Source: Pseudaminobacter soli (ex Zhang et al. 2022)
GTDB lineage: Bacteria > Pseudomonadota > Alphaproteobacteria > Rhizobiales > Rhizobiaceae
Assembly (NCBI RefSeq): GCF_014595955.1
Contig: NZ_JABVCF010000021.1
Location: 1-64,000 of the forward strand
Reading direction: 5' to 3'
DNA: 64,000 nt
Both the position numbers and the translations under genes were made by a program. Each line of letters begins with the position of its first letter. Positions within the stretch are counted from its first letter, which is position 1. Of this stretch, positions 43,311-53,112 are shown in pieces. The notes under the pieces were generated by a model. It saw nothing but the letters and a program-made list of their open reading frames with translations. It made no database searches and was not told the origin of the DNA.

Positions 43311-43397
43311 TGGTGCGGGCGACGGGGATCGAACCCGTAAGCCATTGTAGGCGGCAGATTTTAAGTCTGCTGAGTTTACCAGTTTCTCCACGCCCGC
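43311..43397 (-). tRNA. tRNA-Leu (anticodon UAA)
   Basis: The 87-base gene with encoded CCA has a perfect 7-bp acceptor stem (GCGGGCG/CGCCCGC), the anticodon loop CTTAAAA giving UAA, a long class II variable arm (about 43335-43352) and a T-loop GGTTCGATCC. All stems pair well. The flanks show no integrase or attachment-site repeat, so no element is inserted here. Confidence 0.93.
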
Positions 43398-43494
43398 GCG
43401 CCGCAACTGGTAAAGCACCAGGGGCTAAACGCCAAGCCCGAGTCTTCATTCACGAATGTGGGGGCCGGCTTGGCTAGCTGGGCGGTCCGGATGC

Positions 43495-44223
43495 CTACGA
43501 TTCCGGGAGCGTGGCCACGGTCTGCTTTTCTGCCGGCTTACCGAGGCAGGCCGCTTCGCCCGGGGGCGGAGCGCTCATGCGCACGCGTCCATCACCGATC
43601 AGCGCGTTCTGCACATAGCGGAGCGCGGCCGGCTCCTTGGACACGCCCAGATGGTCGTGGCGACCGTCCGGCGAAAGCTTCGACCAGTCGACCTGTTCGA
43701 TCTCGCCGGTGAAGGCCTTGCCGGGCTGCAAGCGCGTCGACATCCTCAATGGACCGGCGGCGCCGTACATATCGATGACACGACGGACATTGCACGCGAC
43801 CGGAGCCGGCTTGTAGGCCTCGAAGGCGAGCAGCGTCTGGACCGGTATGCCGGCGCTGCGCAGCCTCTCCGCGAAGCGCGTCGCTGCTTCGCCACCCATG
43901 GAATAGCCGGCGACGGCCACCGGCACCTCCGCCGCGCCGGGCTGGGCGAGCAGGTCGTCCGCGGCCGCGCGCCAGTAGGCCGGGTTGTAGACCTCCGCCC
44001 TGATGCCGGAGGCGCGGATATTCTGGGTGAGCGTGTACATGCCGCTGCGCGCCACCGTGTCGCCCATCGGCGTCAATCCTGCAAAGAGGTAGACCACGCC
44101 GTTTTCAGAGAATGGCGGGTTCGGTAGGCCGCCCGTGGGCGTCACCTCGCTGGAGACGCAACCGGCGGGAACCCCAAGCAGCAAGGCCAAGCATAAGGAA
44201 CGCGCTACAGACCAAATCGACAC
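43495..44223 (-). CDS. Alpha/beta-hydrolase-like lipoprotein or exported protein
   Basis: 242 residues from a GTG at 44223 (longer starts lack a signal sequence at the N-terminus). SVARSLCLALLLGVPAGCVSSE is a signal peptide with a lipobox-like PAGC. The body has VPVAVAGYSMGGEAATRF, a nucleophile elbow (Ser in GYSMGG near 117), and a His in DGRHDHLGVS near 210. The acid residue is less clear. Related proteins are annotated as lipase or thioesterase-like. Stand-alone gene; function unknown. Confidence 0.7.
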   Translation of the reverse strand: MSIWSVARSLCLALLLGVPAGCVSSEVTPTGGLPNPPFSENGVVYLFAGLTPMGDTVARSGMYTLTQNIRASGIRAEVYNPAYWRAAADDLLAQPGAAEVPVAVAGYSMGGEAATRFAERLRSAGIPVQTLLAFEAYKPAPVACNVRRVIDMYGAAGPLRMSTRLQPGKAFTGEIEQVDWSKLSPDGRHDHLGVSKEPAALRYVQNALIGDGRVRMSAPPPGEAACLGKPAEKQTVATLPES

Positions 44224-44350
44224 AGAGCCCTCGAAGCGATGCTGTCTATCCCCAGTGGACTTTGTAGAAGGTTGCCGACGCACCCTCGATCATGGCGGAT
44301 CGCCCTGTGCTTTCACCGGCATCCCTGATCAACGACTGAATTCCCGGAGC

Positions 44351-45859
44351 TCAATCTTCCTCCACAAAAACCTCATCGCGCTTCTTCCGAACGGCGGGCA
44401 AGAGAACGACGACCAAGACCGCCACAGCTATAGCCAACAGGGCGGCGCTGATCGGCCGTGTGACGAATGTCGAGGGGTCGCCGCGCGAGAGGATCATCGC
44501 TCGCCTGAGATTTTCCTCCAGGAGAGGCCCGAGCACGAAGCCGAGCAGGAGCGGCGCCGGCTCGCAGCGAAGCTTGGCCAGCACGTATCCAAGCAGGCCG
44601 AAGAAGGAGACGGCGAAAAGGTCGTAGACATTGGAGTTCACGCTGTAGACCCCGATCGAGCAGAAGGCCATGATGATCGGGAAGAGGACGTAATAGGGCA
44701 CTGTGAGCAGCTTCACCCATAGGCCGATCAGCGGCAGGTTGAGCACGATCAGCATCAGATTGCCGATCCACATTGAGGCGATGACGCCCCAGAACAGCGC
44801 TGGCTGCTCGGTGGCGACGTTCGGGCCGGGCACGATGCCCTGGATGATCATCGCGCCGATCATCAACGCCATAACCGGATTGGCCGGAATGCCGAGGGTG
44901 AGCATCGGGATGAATGAAGTCTGGGCGCCGGCGTTGTTGGCTGACTCCGGCCCGGCCACCCCTGCAATCGCGCCCTTGCCGAATTCGTCCGGACGATCGG
45001 AGACGCGCTTCTCGACTGTGTAGGAGGCGAAGGAGGCAAGGATCGCGCCGCCTCCGGGCAGGATGCCGAGCGCCGAGCCGATTGCGGTGCCCCGCAGGAT
45101 CGGCGCCGTCATGCGGCGAAAATCCTCCCTTGTCGGCATCAGTCCGCTTACCTTCCGGATCAGCACGTCGCGAGTATGCTCGTTCTCCAGGTTGCGGAGG
45201 ATCTCGGCTATGCCGAACACCCCCACCGCCACCGCAACAAAGTTGAGGCCGTCGGCATATTCGCGGATGCCGAGCGTGAAGCGCGGCGTGCCCGAGTAGA
45301 TGTCGGTTCCGACGAGCCCGAGCAGCAGTCCAAGCACGACCATCGCCAGCGCCTTGATGACGGAGCCGTGGGCGAGAGCGATGGAGGAGACGAGGCCCAC
45401 CACCATCAGAGAGAAATACTCGGCGGCCCCGAATTCGAGTGCAATCGCGGTGAGCGGCGGGGCGAAGATCGCCACGAGGAACGTCGACACGGTTCCGGCA
45501 AAGAAGGAGCCTATCGCCGCGACTGCGAGCGCGACGCCGGCCCGGCCGTTGCGCGCCATCTGGTAGCCGTCGATCGCGGTGACGGCGGAGGAAGATTCGC
45601 CAGGCATGTTGATCAGGATGGCGGTGGTCGAGCCGCCGTACTGCGCGCCGTAGTAGATGCCGGCGAGCATGATGAGTGCCGATACAGGATCGCCGATCTG
45701 GAAGGTGATCGGCAGGAGCATGGCGATCGTTGCCGTCGCGCCGATGCCGGGGAGCACCCCGATGAGCGTCCCGAGTAGCACGCCGATCAGGCAGAAGCCG
45801 AGATTGGCCAGCGTCGAAGCGGTCGCAAAGCCAAGGCCGAGATTGCTGAAGAGTTCCAT
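44351..45859 (-). CDS. TTT transporter large permease TctA (second system)
   Basis: 502 residues with the TctA landmarks IGVLPGIGATATIAMLLPITF near residue 34, YGGSTTAILINMPGESSSAVTAIDGYQMA near 75 and LGILPGGGAILASFASYTVEKR. It retains the canonical NMPGES loop, unlike the first system, which has RIPGTP, so the two systems probably prefer different carboxylates. It forms the main ion-coupled permease. It starts 6 bases after tctB on the minus strand. Confidence 0.92.
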   Translation of the reverse strand: MELFSNLGLGFATASTLANLGFCLIGVLLGTLIGVLPGIGATATIAMLLPITFQIGDPVSALIMLAGIYYGAQYGGSTTAILINMPGESSSAVTAIDGYQMARNGRAGVALAVAAIGSFFAGTVSTFLVAIFAPPLTAIALEFGAAEYFSLMVVGLVSSIALAHGSVIKALAMVVLGLLLGLVGTDIYSGTPRFTLGIREYADGLNFVAVAVGVFGIAEILRNLENEHTRDVLIRKVSGLMPTREDFRRMTAPILRGTAIGSALGILPGGGAILASFASYTVEKRVSDRPDEFGKGAIAGVAGPESANNAGAQTSFIPMLTLGIPANPVMALMIGAMIIQGIVPGPNVATEQPALFWGVIASMWIGNLMLIVLNLPLIGLWVKLLTVPYYVLFPIIMAFCSIGVYSVNSNVYDLFAVSFFGLLGYVLAKLRCEPAPLLLGFVLGPLLEENLRRAMILSRGDPSTFVTRPISAALLAIAVAVLVVVLLPAVRKKRDEVFVEED

Positions 45860-45865
45860 CGTCGG

Positions 45866-46327
45866 TCAGAACCTCAACCAGGGGCCGAAACGCTGAAAGG
45901 GCAGGTTGAGCCCGTAGCTGAACACCGCGACGGAAAACACGGTAAGAATCAAGGAAAGTACCAGAGCCATTGTGATCGTCATGCGGCGGCTGGCGAAGGA
46001 AGCGACCAGCGCAGCGAGAAAGATCGCGGGCACGAAGCCGAGTCCCCGCACCGTGAGACCGAACAGGATCGGCGCCGGCAGGAGTAGGAGCATGCCGCGC
46101 CATGCGAGCGGGCCCGCCGGCTCGCCCTCCACGCGGGTCGCCTGGATCAGCACGATCAGGCCGAGCAGAACAAGGATGCCCGACAGCAGCATGGGGAAGT
46201 AGCCGGGTCCCATGCGGAAGGCCGTGCCCATCTCCAGGTCCAGGGACTGGATCATGAAGAACAGGCCGGCCGCGATGAAGAGCGCCCCGCAGAGCGCATT
46301 GGTGCGGTCGAAGGTCAGTTTGCCCAT
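45866..46327 (-). CDS. TTT transporter small subunit TctB (second system)
   Basis: 153 residues with four hydrophobic segments and the family loop MGTAFRMGPGYFPMLLSGIL. It lies between the binding-protein and large-permease genes, 6 bases before tctA. Needed with TctA for uptake. Confidence 0.87.
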   Translation of the reverse strand: MGKLTFDRTNALCGALFIAAGLFFMIQSLDLEMGTAFRMGPGYFPMLLSGILVLLGLIVLIQATRVEGEPAGPLAWRGMLLLLPAPILFGLTVRGLGFVPAIFLAALVASFASRRMTITMALVLSLILTVFSVAVFSYGLNLPFQRFGPWLRF

Positions 46328-46450
46328 GTGCGATGGTGGCCCGTTCGGCTCCCACGCCGGCCTCTTCGGGGACTATCCCGCGCCTCCCTGACGAGAGGCA
46401 GTCGTGGCCGGAGTGGGCGTTGCGCTATTTTTGCAGGCTTTGGACCGTGT

Positions 46451-47428
46451 TCAGTCCGCGTACTGGCCGGCAGCCTCGATGATCGGCTTCCAGCGTCCGA
46501 TCTCGCTTTCCAGCTTGGCCTTCAGCGCCGCAGGCGTCGCGTCCGACTCGGGCGAAGGCTTTGTCCCGAGTTCTGCGAACCGATCGATGACGTTCTGGTC
46601 CTTGAGCGCGACCTGCAACGATTTCGAGAGCCGGTCCATCACCTCCGCCGGAGTGCCCTTCGGCGCATAGAGACCGTGCCAGATCGAGACCTGAACCTGC
46701 GGCAGACCGCCCTCGACGACGCTCGGTACGTCGGGAAGAACCTCAAGCCGCTCGACCGTAGTCACGGCATAGGCCTTGATGGTGCCGCCCTGGATCTGCT
46801 TGGTCGTGTTCGTGGTCTGGTCGCACATGATGTCGACCTGGCCGCCGAGCAGATCGGTCATCGCCGGGCCGGTGCCCTTGTAGGGGACGGTGACCAGCGG
46901 CGTTTCGATGGCGCTCATGAACAGCATGCCACAGAGATGGGACGCCGCGCCGATGCCGGCGTTCGCCACGGTGACGCTGTCCTTGTTGGCCTTGGCATAG
47001 TCGACCAGGCTCTTCAGATCGGCGGGCTCCAGATCCTTGCGGCCGACGATCGTCATCGGCACTTCGGTGACCAGGCCGGCATATTCGAAGGCATTCAGCG
47101 TGTCGTAGGCGAGCTTGCGGTAGAGCGTGGCGCTGGTGGCCATGCCGATATGGTGCAGGAGCAGCGTATAGCCGTCCGGGTCGGCGCCGGCGACGCGGCC
47201 GGCACCCAGAGTGCCGCCCGCGCCACCCACGTTTTCCACCACGATCTGCTGGCCGAGATCCTTCGACATCGCCTCCGCGACCAGGCGGGTCACCGTATCC
47301 GTCGGTCCGCCGGCGGAGAACGGCACGACGACCGTGATCGTCCGCTCAGGATAGGTCTGAGCCTCCGAAACTTGAGGCGCGATGACCAGCGCGGCGGCGA
47401 CCGCGAGCGATTTCAACAGGCTTTTCAT
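46451..47428 (-). CDS. TTT substrate-binding protein TctC/Bug (second system)
   Basis: 325 residues from the ATG at 47428, preceded by GGGAGGAAAT. Signal peptide MKSLLKSLAVAAALVIAPQV to SEAQ, then YPERTITVVVPFSAGGPTDTVTRLVAE, the classic Bug opening. Conserved carboxylate-clamp region around GGAGGTLGAGRVA and NAGIGAASHLCG. Ligand unknown; PFSAGGPTDT versus PWGAGGGSDA in the first system indicates separate specificity. It is first in its operon and divergent from the alcohol dehydrogenase. Confidence 0.91.
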   Translation of the reverse strand: MKSLLKSLAVAAALVIAPQVSEAQTYPERTITVVVPFSAGGPTDTVTRLVAEAMSKDLGQQIVVENVGGAGGTLGAGRVAGADPDGYTLLLHHIGMATSATLYRKLAYDTLNAFEYAGLVTEVPMTIVGRKDLEPADLKSLVDYAKANKDSVTVANAGIGAASHLCGMLFMSAIETPLVTVPYKGTGPAMTDLLGGQVDIMCDQTTNTTKQIQGGTIKAYAVTTVERLEVLPDVPSVVEGGLPQVQVSIWHGLYAPKGTPAEVMDRLSKSLQVALKDQNVIDRFAELGTKPSPESDATPAALKAKLESEIGRWKPIIEAAGQYAD

Positions 47429-47632
47429 CCGATTTCCTCCCAAGGTCTGTTGCCGCGCGGACGTCGGCAGTCCCCCGTCGTCCCGCTTTCGGCTCGGCCA
47501 TATTAGATAAGGCACTGGATTTGATTGCAACCGGTACCGCATGGGAAAGCCCTGACTTATCCTGGGGATCGGTCACATTGTGCCGTGCGCCCGCGGACGA
47601 TATGGTCGCGCAACCGCAAATGATGGTCACCG

Positions 47633-48673
47633 ATGAGAGCCGTAGTCTACGAACAGTTCGAAACCCCGCCGAGCGTCAAGACCGTTCCGGATCCGACACC
47701 TGCTCCGCACGGCGTGGTGGTGAAGGTCGAGGCGACGGGCCTCTGCCGCAGCGACTGGCACGGCTGGATGGGGCATGATTCGGATGTCGTGCTGCCGCAC
47801 GTGCCGGGACACGAACTCGCCGGTACCGTGGCCGCGATCGGCAGCCAGGTCACGCGCTGGAAGGTAGGAGACCGAGTAACGGCGCCGTTCGTGTGCGGCT
47901 GTGGCCATTGCTTCGAGTGCAATTCCGGAAACCACCAGGTCTGCGAAAGGCAGTTCCAGCCGGGCTTCACCGCCTGGGGCTCGTTTGCGGAGTACGTCGC
48001 GCTCGACTTCGCCGACACCAACCTGGTCCGCCTGCCGGACGATCTCGACTTCGCCACCGCGGCCAGCCTCGGCTGCCGATTCGTCACCTCCTTCCGCGCC
48101 ATCGTCGACCAGGGGCGGGTCCTGCCCGGCGAATGGGTCGCGGTGCATGGCTGTGGCGGGGTAGGGCTCTCCGCCATCATGATCGCGACTGCCATGGGGG
48201 CGAACGTCGTGGCGGTCGACCTGACCGAAGAGAAACTCGCCTTCGCCAGGGATATGGGCGCGGTCCACACCATCAACGCCGCGGAAACGGACAATGTCCC
48301 GCGCGCAGTGAAACAACTCACGCAGGGCGGGGCTCACGTCTCGATCGACGCGCTCGGCCATCCCGTGACCTGCTACAACTCGATCTCAAACCTTCGTCGC
48401 CGCGGGCGCCACGTGCAGGTCGGCCTGATGCTCGGCGACCATACCGACGCCAAGGTGCCGATGGCGCGCATCATCGCGCATGAACTGGAAATCCTCGGCA
48501 GCCACGGCATGCAGGCCTTCCGCTACAAGGCGATGATGGACATGATCGCGACTGGCAAGCTGAAGCCGCAGAAGCTGGTCGGGCGGAATATCTCCCTCGA
48601 CGAGGCACCGGCCGCCCTGATGGCGATGGACCGGTTTGAAGGGACGGGCATCAGCGTCATCACCAGCTTCTAG
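47633..48673 (+). CDS. Zinc-dependent alcohol dehydrogenase family protein
   Basis: 346 residues of the medium-chain dehydrogenase family. Catalytic zinc ligands: Cys near residue 38 ([11 protein letters not shown]), GHE in VPGHELAG near 61-62, and a further Cys. The structural-zinc loop is [17 protein letters not shown]. The NAD(P)-binding motif is GCGGVGLSA (near 176). It oxidises an alcohol or reduces an aldehyde; the substrate is unknown. The gene is divergent from the second TTT operon with about 200 bases between, so it could act on that transporter's substrate. Confidence 0.9.
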   Translation: MRAVVYEQFETPPSVKTVPDPTPAPHGVVVKVEATGLCRSDWHGWMGHDSDVVLPHVPGHELAGTVAAIGSQVTRWKVGDRVTAPFVCGCGHCFECNSGNHQVCERQFQPGFTAWGSFAEYVALDFADTNLVRLPDDLDFATAASLGCRFVTSFRAIVDQGRVLPGEWVAVHGCGGVGLSAIMIATAMGANVVAVDLTEEKLAFARDMGAVHTINAAETDNVPRAVKQLTQGGAHVSIDALGHPVTCYNSISNLRRRGRHVQVGLMLGDHTDAKVPMARIIAHELEILGSHGMQAFRYKAMMDMIATGKLKPQKLVGRNISLDEAPAALMAMDRFEGTGISVITSF

Positions 48674-48783
48674 CCGCTAGTTCTGCCCATACCCCCGACT
48701 TGATCATTATGGGTGGGCCTGGAGGCTGGCCAAAGCCTCCGGGCCTTGGCACATTCACCGCATCGTTCAGGAGCCGTGTTCCG

Positions 48784-49395
48784 ATGGCCAACAAGCCGAC
48801 GCCGCGTTTCGAGAAGCCGAAGCCTTTGGCCGAAATCGCGCCTCTGCTGGTCGTTGTCGCGACCGGGCGAAAGCCTGCTGATCTCGTCGTTCGCAACGGC
48901 CGGTGGGTGAATGTGCATTCCGGCGAGATCATCCCGGGAATCGACCTTGCGATCGCGATCGTGGGCGGACGCTTCGCCTATTGCGGCCCGGATGCGAGCC
49001 ACGCCATCGGCTCGGCTACATGAAGGACTGCGCCATGGCCTCGACCGTGGCACATGACAGCCATCACATGATTGTCGTCGGCACCAACAAGGCCGACATG
49101 GCACAGGCGGCGAATAGGCTGGGCGAGGTCGTCGGAGGCGTCGTGCTGGTCTCGCAGGGCAGGGAACTCGCACTGGTCGAGATGCCGATTGCCGGCCTGA
49201 TGTCGGACGAACGGGCAGAGATCGTGGCAGAGAAGGCGAGCACCTCACCCAGGCCATGCGCGAGATGGCTGCACGCTGAACAACGCCTACATGCAGCATT
49301 CGCTGCTGACGCTGGTGGTCATCCCGGAATTGCGGATCTCCGACGTCGGCCTGGTTGACGTGCGGGCGTTCCAAAAGGTCGATCTGTTCGTCTGA
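48784..49395 (+). pseudogene. Decayed adenine deaminase
   Basis: The 5' part (MANKPTPRFEK, then ADLVVRNGRWVNVHSGEIIPG) matches the start of bacterial adenine deaminases. It runs to a stop at 49021-49023 in that frame. Downstream, in a second frame, TVAHDSHHMIVVGTN, GGVVLVSQGRELALVEMPIAGLMSD and, after another frame change near 49245-49275, LNNAYMQHSLLTLVVIPELRISD followed by VDLFV match the C-terminal third. The central metal-site domain is deleted. The enzyme would be inactive. Full-length family members have nearly 600 residues, far more than remain here. Confidence 0.78.
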
Positions 49396-49408
49396 ACCGC
49401 TCGAGGGC

Positions 49409-50562
49409 CTATTGGCCCACCGCTACCCTGAGGACATTGATCGGCGTGGTGATCACGATCTCGGCGGCGGAGGCGACGGTTCCGGTGATGTTGGCGGTCA
49501 TGCGGTCCATCTGCTCCTGCGGTGACGCGAGATCGTCCGTGCGTCTCAGCCGCTCGCCGAGAATCTTGATGAGTACAGGATTGTCGGCGAACTTGGTATG
49601 ATTGAGGGCGTCGCCCGCCTCCACCTTGGACAGGTCGACGACCACGACGCCCAGCTTGGCGAGGTCGGCGGAATCTGCATAGTCCCCCACGCGCGGCTTC
49701 TTCCCAGCGATAAAACCTGACAGGCGCAGGGCGCGGTCATCCCCAGAAACGAGAAGGTAGAAGGGTTTGTCCGGCACGCCATAGCGCGCCATCTGCGACT
49801 TGAACACGTCCACGTCGATGTCCGGGGAGGCGAGGACGACATCGCCTAGCCGCTTGTCGATGTCGCGGTTGCCGGTGATCGCGAGTTGCCGGAACGTCTC
49901 CATGGTGACCCAGTTGCCCATGGAGTGCGCGATGATGTCGATGCGCTTCGCGCCGGCCTTGGCTACCGACCTGATCGTCTCTTCCAGCGCATCGCGCGCG
50001 GCCGTCGCGCTGTTGGTGTCGTAGACATAGTCGACGGTGCGCCCGGCGGAAGCCCAGGTGAACAGCACCGGGGTGCCTGGGTAACCCGCGTCATACACGA
50101 TCTGGGTCATCCTGTATACAGCGCCGTCAAAGGCGGTGTTGTAGCCATGAACGAAGATCAGCGCCCGGCCGCCGCTACGCTTGATGTCGGCACGCAGCGC
50201 ATCGGTGAACTGCTGCTCGCCGGCGTAAAGTTCGAGTGACTCGGCCACGAAGACCTTGGCCGCGTCGGCCTTCGCGCCCTTCTTGCGCCGTTCTATCTCT
50301 CCCGCCTTGTGGGTCGCCGGTACGGTGAGGGAGACCGAAGCGAAGTGGGGCCAGGAGAACGACCGCCGGAGAATACCTCCAGCGGCTGATCGGACCGCGC
50401 GCGCGTCGTGGCGACGAAGACACGATGGCGACCGGCGATCTGGCTGTCCCTAGCGGCGACCCTCTCCGCTGTAAGCAGTTCCACCGGGTACTGGCTGACA
50501 CAGCCGGAAAGCATCGCGACGAGCAGCATCGCGACCAGGCTTCTCAGATGGCGCACGGCCAT
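49409..50562 (-). pseudogene. DUF900 alpha/beta hydrolase lipoprotein with a frameshift
   Basis: The 5' frame from the ATG at 50562 encodes a lipoprotein signal (VAMLLVAMLSGC, lipobox LSGC) and HRVFVATTRARSDQPLEVFSGGR, the DUF900/COG4782 opening. It then shifts frame around 50355-50366, in a run of C (minus strand, GGCCCCAC); the second frame continues PHFASVSLTVPATHKAGEIE and the hydrolase core: ALIFVHGYNTAFDGA, IIAHSMGNWVTMETF (nucleophile Ser) and LASPDIDVDVF. One base appears to be missing from the C-run. Without it the frames join as one protein of about 384 residues. A sequencing error is possible; otherwise the gene is broken. Confidence 0.72.
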
Positions 50563-50634
50563 GACCCTCTCCGGTGCGTGCCGACCTCTTCGTCCCCAAT
50601 CCACGGCTGGCCTCTCAGCGTACCGGGAGAACAG

Positions 50635-52092
50635 TCAGCGAGTCCAGAATGCAGGTGTAAACAACACGAGCACTGCGAGTATTTCCAGCCGCCCAAGCAG
50701 CATCAGGAACGACAGGATCCACTTCGACGAGTCCGGCAGGCTGGAGAAGTTGCCGGCGGGACCGATGATCGGCCCGAGGCCCGGACCCACGTTCGTCATT
50801 GCCGTGAGGGCTCCGGTCGTGGCCGTGATGAGATCGAGTCCCGTTGCGCCGAGCAGTATCGTCCCGATCGCCCATATGACGAGGAAGGAGGAGATGAAGA
50901 GCACGATGGCACGCTGCATGTCCGGATCGATCGTGCGATCTCCATAGCGAACCGGCTGAACGCTGTTCGGGTAGATCAATCGCCTCAGGCCGTTCGACAG
51001 CAGCTCGAAAAGGATCAGGAAACGGTAGGCCTTGATGCCGCCCGTCGTCGATCCCGAACAGCCGCCCAGGAAAGTCGCGACGAAGATGCAGGCCACCGCG
51101 AACGGCCCCCATGTTGCATAGTCGTCGCTTGCGAAGCCTGTCGTGGTGATGATCGAGACGAAGTTGAACGCCGACTGCGTAAGGGCTTGGAAGAACGGCA
51201 TGTCGAAGTGCACGCGCAGATAGATCGCGATCGCGACGGTGAAGACGATGCAATATCCGGCAAACAGACGGATCTGCGGATCCCTCAGTGCATCCAGGCG
51301 CCCGCGCACGGCGAAAAGGATCAGGATCGAGAACGGCAGCCCGCCGATGAACATGAATACGATGGCGGTCCAGAGGATACCGGGCATATCGGTGTAGCGC
51401 ACGAATGAGGTGTCGTGCGTCGACATCCCGCCCGTCGCCAGCGTGGACATCGCATGGTTGACGGCGTCGAAGCCGTTCATACCTGCGGCCGTGTAGAGGA
51501 TGGCGCAGGTCACCACCAGGCCGGTGTAGATAGCGATCATACTGATCGTGAAGGTCTGAAAGCGCTCGAACGGTCGATCCTCGATGTCCGAGGATTCAAT
51601 CTTGAAATAGTTCACCCCACCGACGTTGAGGTAGGGCAGGAAGAACAATCCCAGGGCGATAACGCCGAGACCGCCCATGAAGGTGAGCAGCGAGCGCCAG
51701 AGGAGAAGCCCAGGCGGTGCAGTATCCAGGCCGTTGATGACGGTGCTGCCGGTGGTCGTGATGCCCGACACCGATTCGAAGAAGGCGTCGGCGATGCTCA
51801 TGTCGATGGAAGCTGCGACGAAGGGGACGGCTCCGGCGATGGCCAGCGTGAACCAGAGCAGGTTGACGAGAAAGAAGGCGAAGCGGGTGGTGACCTGTGG
51901 CGGGCGACCTTGCGTCGACATCGCCACGGCCAGCGAGAAGGCACCCATGAACAGGGCGGAGAAGGCGAACACCCGCCAGTCAGGATTGCCGAAATAGAGG
52001 TCGATCGCCGCTGGAAACAGCATCGCCAGGGACAGGTAGATCGCAAACACCGCCGCAATGTGGACTGCGGCACGGACGGCGGCTCTATTCAC
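50635..52092 (-). CDS. trkH: TrkH-family potassium uptake protein
   Basis: 485 residues, the TrkH length, with four pore-loop repeats: ESVSGITTTGST, HAMSTLATGGMST, NFVSIITTTGFAS and TAMTNVGPGLG, each with the selectivity-filter Gly. GGCSGSTTGGIKAYRF is the hallmark sequence between the third and fourth repeats. It imports K+ across the inner membrane together with a TrkA-type NAD-binding regulator, which is not encoded here. Stand-alone gene. Confidence 0.93.
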   Translation of the reverse strand: MNRAAVRAAVHIAAVFAIYLSLAMLFPAAIDLYFGNPDWRVFAFSALFMGAFSLAVAMSTQGRPPQVTTRFAFFLVNLLWFTLAIAGAVPFVAASIDMSIADAFFESVSGITTTGSTVINGLDTAPPGLLLWRSLLTFMGGLGVIALGLFFLPYLNVGGVNYFKIESSDIEDRPFERFQTFTISMIAIYTGLVVTCAILYTAAGMNGFDAVNHAMSTLATGGMSTHDTSFVRYTDMPGILWTAIVFMFIGGLPFSILILFAVRGRLDALRDPQIRLFAGYCIVFTVAIAIYLRVHFDMPFFQALTQSAFNFVSIITTTGFASDDYATWGPFAVACIFVATFLGGCSGSTTGGIKAYRFLILFELLSNGLRRLIYPNSVQPVRYGDRTIDPDMQRAIVLFISSFLVIWAIGTILLGATGLDLITATTGALTAMTNVGPGLGPIIGPAGNFSSLPDSSKWILSFLMLLGRLEILAVLVLFTPAFWTR

Positions 52093-52232
52093 GAAATGCG
52101 TGTCCTAGCATCGGATGCGATGGCGAGGCGGATGCCCGCGCCATTGGCGGCGCGACAGTGGCTGGGTGAGCCCGAATATGCAATAGCGGCAGGTGGCGCT
52201 CCAAAGAATTTGGAACGTGGAGAGCACACGGA

Positions 52233-52781
52233 ATGAGCGACAAGACCGTCTACATCCTCCTGTTCCGCGGGGTCGGGGGCAAGACTCAGCTGCCCACTGC
52301 GCCGCTTCGCGAGGCGCTCTCCGCCGCCGGCTTCGAGAATGTCGCGACCTACATCAACAGCGGCAATGCGGTCGTGCGGACGTCGCTCGGCCGGGACGAG
52401 GTGATCTCCTCGGTTGCGCAGATCTGCCGCGACAAGTTCGGCTTCACCAAAGCAATTCACGCGCCCACCCTCGAGGAGTGGACCGACCTTATTGCGAAAA
52501 ACCCGTTCCCGCATGCCGTCGCCGTTCCAAAGTTCCTGCACGCCGCCGTGCTTGCCGAGGGGCCTGCAGAAGAAAGCATCGAGGCGGTGCAAGCTTTTGC
52601 AGCCGATGGTGAAGGTTTCGCTGTGATTGGCAAGGTCGCCTATATCCACACGCCCGACGGCTTCGGCACTTCGAAGCTCGCCGAGAAGTTCGACAGGCTG
52701 ATCGGCGTGGAGAACACCGCGCGAAACTGGAATTCGGTGCTGAAGCTGCGGGACTTGGCGGAAAAGGCGGCCTCAGGCTGA
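52233..52781 (+). CDS. DUF1697-family protein
   Basis: 182 residues. YILLFRGVGGKTQLPTAPLREALSAAGFENVATYINSGNAV is the DUF1697 signature (RGINVGG is usual; RGVGGK here). A globular alpha/beta fold is known for the family but no activity. GGAACGTGGAGAG precedes the ATG. Divergent from trkH across a 140-base gap. Function unknown. Confidence 0.85.
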   Translation: MSDKTVYILLFRGVGGKTQLPTAPLREALSAAGFENVATYINSGNAVVRTSLGRDEVISSVAQICRDKFGFTKAIHAPTLEEWTDLIAKNPFPHAVAVPKFLHAAVLAEGPAEESIEAVQAFAADGEGFAVIGKVAYIHTPDGFGTSKLAEKFDRLIGVENTARNWNSVLKLRDLAEKAASG

Positions 52782-53112
52782 GCTCCGCAGAAAGGGGGTC
52801 TGAGGCCTCCGCACCACTTCTTAGACATTGCTGCAATGCAGATAGCCGGGGTTGCATTCGCTTCCCCGATCATCCATATGCGGCGCGACAGGCGCATGGG
52901 CCGCGAGTTGGCGGCTTTCCCGATCGGAGGGGACTGGTTGCGTCTAAGGCTCTCCTTACCCGCGTATTGCGGGAGGAAGCTAAGCCCCGCGAAATCTGAA
53001 GCGCGGGCACGACAGCGCAGCCGTGCGGGCCTGTTTTCTTCCCGCCGTCTTGTTGTTTCACGATTCCTTGCTCATGGCGGGTTGCGCCCCGTTGCGGGCA
53101 CTTCGCGGCTGC
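52782..53112. other. Long leader or gene-free region upstream of rhlE
   Basis: About 330 bases without a supportable gene. A CCCGC/GCGGG hairpin sits at 52959-52973 inside a longer imperfect stem (about 52948-52984). Cold-inducible RNA-helicase genes often have structured 5' leaders, so this may be the untranslated region of rhlE; no known RNA family is recognised. Confidence 0.35.

Noticed and set aside
43311-43397. tRNA-Leu as an integration site for a genomic island
   Set aside because: No integrase gene and no repeat of the tRNA 3' end was seen on either side.
44373-46355. A 660-codon frame overlapping both tctA and tctB in another frame
   Set aside because: It spans two clear genes, is Arg/His/Pro-rich and has no motifs. 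GC-rich shadow frame.
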